Shown piece by piece: positions 61,419 through 64,000 of a stretch of 64,000 nt of DNA. A program made the position numbers and the translations under genes. The notes beneath the pieces were generated by a model, which saw nothing but the letters and a program-made list of their open reading frames with translations, ran no database searches and had not been told where the DNA came from. Source of the stretch: Corynebacterium occultum (GTDB taxonomy: Bacteria; Actinomycetota; Actinomycetes; Mycobacteriales; Mycobacteriaceae); assembly GCF_009734425.1 (NCBI RefSeq), contig NZ_CP046456.1, positions 44,873-108,872 of the forward strand, given 5' to 3'. Position 1 is the first letter of the stretch; each line of letters starts with the position of its first letter.

Positions 61419-61472
61419 CTCCCTATAGGCCCTTTAGGGCCTATAACACCTCTACCTTTACCTGTAGGGAGA
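61419..61472. other. oriV-associated palindrome
   Basis: TATAGGCCC-TTTA-GGGCCTATA (61424-61445) is a perfect 9-4-9 hairpin and lies inside a wider TCTCCCTA ... TAGGGAGA pair. It is followed by an A-rich run (GAAAAAAAT). This could be the DNA unwinding or primer region of the origin, or a terminator. Confidence 0.5.
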
Positions 61473-61537
61473 AAAAAATCCTCGTCCATCGAGTTGTGTC
61501 TAAGACGATCAATCCCTGCACAGTCAAACAACACTGA

Positions 61538-61587
61538 TGCCTGATTGATCAACTTGCCACGCTCTAGGAACGTGGGGTGGGTATCAA
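61538..61587 (+). pseudogene. Serine recombinase internal relic
   Basis: The plus strand reads LIDQLATL, a stop, then ERGVGI, and the DNA aligns with 6795-6840 of the intact recombinase gene (LIDQLAALQDRGVEF). Only about 50 bases are clearly alike, so it is an old, degraded fragment beside oriV. Confidence 0.5.
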
Positions 61588-61692
61588 CCGATCCTCGTAC
61601 TATCACAAGCCCCTGTCCCAGGATGAAGACCAGTTGAGGAAGGTAGTCACCGACCAGCAGGAACGCACTGGTGGAAACGGAAGGGCCCATCG

Positions 61693-62193
61693 ATGAACCA
61701 GACCCTCACCACCGATACGGTGGAACGTGTCCTCCACGCCTTGCCTGAGGACATCTACACCCTCGTCTCGGACATCACCCGGACACCCGAGCTGTCCCCC
61801 GAGATCATCCGGACCCGATGGATCCGCGGTGCGACCGGGCCTGAGGTCGGGGCGCGTTTCCTTGCGGTCAACTCGCTCGGGGGGATCTGGACGTGGCCGA
61901 ATTTCCCGGTCGTGATCGCCGCGGAGCCCGGCCGCGAGTTCGCGATCAGTCGGACGGAACCGTTCTTCGGCACTCTGGAGTGGCGGTACACGTTCTTCTC
62001 GCAGGGGGAGGGCAGCACGTTGGTCAGAGAGTCCTACACCGTCACCCGACCACTGACGCGCGCGGCCTGGTTCATGATCGAAAAACTGATCGGTAGTACG
62101 GATCGGGCCGGGGAACTCCGCGCGGGCATGACCACGACGCTGGGGCGGCTTGCTGAGCTCGTCGAACGGCCCGTACCTCCGCCGCAGAGGTGA
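61693..62193 (+). CDS. SRPBCC (polyketide cyclase/dehydrase-like) protein
   Basis: A 166-residue START/SRPBCC-fold protein. The pattern ALPEDIYTLVSDITRTPELS, then WIRGATGPEVGARFLAVNS and the strand EWRYTFFSQGEGSTLVRESY are typical of the cyclase/dehydrase lipid-transport family. Such proteins bind small hydrophobic ligands; many have no known reaction. It is monocistronic and lies between plasmid-maintenance genes and IS debris. Confidence 0.85.
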   Translation: MNQTLTTDTVERVLHALPEDIYTLVSDITRTPELSPEIIRTRWIRGATGPEVGARFLAVNSLGGIWTWPNFPVVIAAEPGREFAISRTEPFFGTLEWRYTFFSQGEGSTLVRESYTVTRPLTRAAWFMIEKLIGSTDRAGELRAGMTTTLGRLAELVERPVPPPQR

Positions 62194-62765
62194 GGCCCCA
62201 ATCCGGCCCAGAATACCCGCCTGGACCTGGCGGATTCGGGTCGGCGGTGGGCAGGTGTCCTCGCCTGGTACTCACTTATCCACCTGGGACCTGGACAGTT
62301 ACCGGATGCCCTGGAGGGTGCTGTTGCACAGCTGGGTCAGGTCCGATCGACGTAAAATAATCACAGCCATCGGCATCTTCTCCGGTCACCATCTCCCCCT
62401 GTGAGGTCATCTTGTGAGAAGTGCGCAGGTCACTGCCGCTACGGGGTGAGTTGACCTAGGCCTCAATGAGATGATGCCCGCCCCCTACCACTCCAAATAT
62501 TGCATATGATGAAACATTTGAAGTGGTAGAGTGGCCGAAACTTTCATCCATGAAGTGGCAAGCAGGGCGGTGCTACCGAGTTTCTCATGCCCCTCGTGGC
62601 GAGCGTCGGACTGCCATTTCGGGAGGTTCTCCAGGCCCGGCTTTTCGGCACACTGCTCATGGGGTGAGCATCATAAAATTCATTGAGAAGCGGGAAACGT
62701 CGCGACCAATTCTAAATCCGCAAGAAATCTTGCGCAATTTTAGTTGCGCAACTAAGATTGCGCTC
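62194..62765. other. Intergenic region with IS6-like end and palindromes
   Basis: No gene is supported here. It contains GGTGCTGTTGCACAG at 62317-62331, which resembles an IS6-type end, and at its right side the operator repeats of the next gene. Confidence 0.45.
62720..62764. promoter_or_regulatory. TTGCGCAA operator array before the small HTH gene
   Basis: TTGCGCAA occurs at 62730 and 62744 and a third partial copy (TTGCGC) at 62759, spaced 14-15 bases; GCAAG-AAAT-CTTGC at 62720 overlaps the first. The array ends two bases before the start codon, so a bound protein would block initiation. Autoregulation by the small HTH protein is likely. Confidence 0.65.
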
Positions 62766-63011
62766 ATGAGTGGACAATCAAATGCCCGGGATCACCTCGA
62801 CAACTTCTCCTGGTGGGTGGGTCGCGCCGACGTGAGCGACAGGGAGGCCAACCTGATGGACCTGGCCATCCTCAAGGAAGAGCTTGACGACATGATCTCC
62901 ATGCGGGCCAGAAATGCCGTGGAAATGCACGGACTGACCTGGGCGCAGGTGGGCCGCGCCCTCGGAATCAGCCGCCAGGCCGCCTCCCAGAGGTTTGGGT
63001 ACCGAAAGTAA
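62766..63011 (+). CDS. Small helix-turn-helix protein
   Basis: An 81-residue protein read from the ATG at 62766; a longer frame upstream runs through the operator-like repeats and is unlikely. The N-terminal half is helical (NLMDLAILKEELDDMISMRA) and the C-terminus is a helix-turn-helix (LTWAQVGRALGISRQAASQR). It looks like a minimal DNA-binding regulator. With three TTGCGCAA-type sites at its start it probably represses itself. It could control plasmid copy number or stability, but nothing shows this directly. Confidence 0.7.
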   Translation: MSGQSNARDHLDNFSWWVGRADVSDREANLMDLAILKEELDDMISMRARNAVEMHGLTWAQVGRALGISRQAASQRFGYRK

Positions 63012-63042
63012 CATTCACGCGCACCATCCGCTTCTGAACTGC

Positions 63043-63063
63043 TCTGCCCCCTCCAGGGGCAGA
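63043..63063. terminator. Short hairpin after the small HTH gene
   Basis: TCTGCCCC and GGGGCAGA form an eight-base stem with a five-base loop, 32 bases after the stop. No T run follows, so termination is possible but not certain. Confidence 0.45.
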
Positions 63064-63141
63064 ACGTTCACGGGTCGTGAAACGGTAAACTCGTGCAAGA
63101 TCTAAGAACAGCATTAGGGTTTCCTGACGGATACGTAATCG

Positions 63142-63235
63142 AGACATACTTTCTACGCCGAAGAGCGCCTCGTGGCACGCCGCGAGATCATCCAGTACTT
63201 TGGCGACATCGACGGGTGGTGTTGCAAACTTTAGG
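63142..63235 (+). pseudogene. Possible IS3-type transposase end cut by an IS6 end
   Basis: A plus-strand frame reads FYAEERLVARREIIQYFGDI and then runs into GGTGGTGTTGCAAAC (63216-63230), an IS6-type end. The peptide resembles the C-terminal FYAxxxxxxRREI.xYF region of IS3-family transposases. It is short and the family call is tentative. Confidence 0.35.
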
Positions 63236-63720
63236 CAGAGAGCCTTTCCTCCTCTGATGCTCGTTGCGTGCCGACGTTCTCAGGCCGCCTCAAACACCCA
63301 GCTAACGATCATCGCATCCGGGTTCGGCTGCCCGTAGGCGAACATGATGCCCTGTCCTTTTCGCAATGAGTGCATCGCCTCCATCCCCTTCAACGTCCGG
63401 TACGCAGCAGTCCTGTTCTTGAACGCCCCTTCGACCCCAGGATCCGTTTCAACCGCCCATGATCTCCCTCGAGAACATTGCTGAAGGTATTTCACCTGAC
63501 GGTGTTCCACTGTGGGAGGGCAGATTCCCTCCGCCTTCAACTCGGCGATCGCCTTCGCCAGGGCCGGTGCCTTATCGGTGCTGATTACCCGCGGGAACCC
63601 GGTTGTGGTGTTCGCCCGTAATGTCTGGGGCCAGGAAACGCTTGGCTGATGCGACATTGAGCTTCGACGACAGATAGAAGTCCAGGGTCTGTCCCCCGGC
63701 GGTGATCGCCCGGTATCAGG
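63216..63720 (-). pseudogene. IS6-family insertion sequence, decayed transposase
   Basis: An IS6-like end (GGTGGTGTTGCAAAC) borders a minus-strand transposase whose 3' two thirds can be read: ITAGGQTLDFYLSSKLNVAS and KRFLA (near 63700-63650), RVISTDKAPALAKAI, PPTVEHRQVKYLQ, then in another frame NVLEGDHGRLKRILGSKG and back to FKNRTAAYRTLKGMEAMHS, LRKGQ and a stop at 63280. The shifts in frame and the degenerate 5' part show that it is inactive. Fragments of the same element occur at 35.6 and 53.6 kb. It is probably a corynebacterial IS6 (IS1628-like) element. Confidence 0.75.
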
Positions 63721-64000
63721 AACTGAGTTGATTCCCCATTCAGCTACCCGGAACGTATCGGTGCAGGGATGATCCCCAGATCACGTCGTCGTCTGGTTGT
63801 TCCACGAATTGTTGTCATCTTGGCAGCCGATACATCAGCTGGGCGGTCAGGCTGCGGCCGCTGCCGGCGGGGAGTGGGTGTGATCAAACAACCTTGACCA
63901 CTGGGATTCCCACCGCCATCTGTCGGGTAGGTGCAGGGTCAACCGGCGTGCACTACGGGCAATCCTGACAGGTATACTCACCAACCTCCGCCGGATCATT
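63721..64000. other. Right edge, degenerate IS6 5' region and unknown sequence
   Basis: No intact frame. The N-terminal part of the IS6 transposase should lie here on the minus strand, but only vague similarity remains. The window ends without another feature. Confidence 0.35.

Noticed and set aside
1..64000. rRNA, tRNA or riboswitch genes
   Set aside because: I looked for conserved tRNA arms, rRNA segments and well-known riboswitch cores and saw none; a covariance-model scan would be needed to exclude divergent RNAs.

Overview
The window looks like part of a large, mosaic plasmid (or an integrated plasmid) from a high-GC actinobacterium, most likely a Corynebacterium or close relative. This is inference from gene families: a MobF relaxase-helicase of the actinobacterial TraA type, a RepA-type initiator followed by five 22-bp iterons, a ParA/small-ParB pair flanked by AT-rich inverted repeats, a KfrA-like coiled-coil DNA-binding protein, two serine recombinases, and several decayed IS fragments. 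I found no rRNA or tRNA genes and no CRISPR array.

Layout. 0-5.4 kb: a flavodoxin-like protein, a CPBP membrane protease with a partner, two membrane proteins, a frameshifted DUF6544-like relic and a small membrane protein. 5.4-8.4 kb: two divergent serine recombinases among a family of dispersed repeats with core CTTCTGA, then kfrA and its AT-rich operator region. 8.6-28.1 kb: a large aromatic catabolic island with an AAHS transporter, TetR regulator, thiolase, PaaI thioesterase, DapA-type aldolase, OCD-family protein, aldehyde dehydrogenase, FAD phenol-type hydroxylase, extradiol dioxygenase, FAH hydrolase, cupin, acetoacetyl-CoA synthetase, SDR, VAO-type flavoprotein, AraC regulator and an OYE-type oxidoreductase. 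A repeated motif like CGATACGAAACG lies in front of most of these units and of the TetR gene, so one regulator probably controls the island. The enzyme set suggests ring hydroxylation, meta cleavage, hydrolysis to acetoacetate plus a keto acid, activation of acetoacetate and thiolysis.

28.6-35.6 kb: an unrecognised two-gene pair, a DASS dicarboxylate transporter, and two exported proteins, one of them a metallophosphatase. 35.5-41.5 kb: an IS6 relic, then a LysR-controlled benzoylformate decarboxylase, AAHS transporter and aromatic aldehyde dehydrogenase. 42-51.5 kb: an exported 4-Cys protein, an FMN 2-hydroxy-acid dehydrogenase (possibly mandelate dehydrogenase), an MHS transporter, two GntR/FCD regulators, two FAH-family enzymes, an alpha/beta hydrolase and a metal-dependent amidohydrolase. 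Together the 36-45 kb genes could convert mandelate to benzoate; the substrate of the 46-51 kb genes is unknown.

51.5-64 kb: plasmid backbone and debris. It holds a transposase remnant, a truncated helicase next to an Mrr-type endonuclease, an IS6 remnant, an HNH protein, a small HTH protein divergent from traA across a candidate oriT, traA itself with a C-terminal pentapeptide-repeat domain, parAB, repA, the iterons, an SRPBCC protein, a tiny autoregulated-looking HTH protein and a decayed IS6 transposase at the right edge. The most notable points are the shared TetR operator set, the pentapeptide-repeat relaxase, a VAO-family enzyme without the usual covalent flavin ligand, an SDR with His in place of the catalytic Tyr, and the uncharacterised operons.
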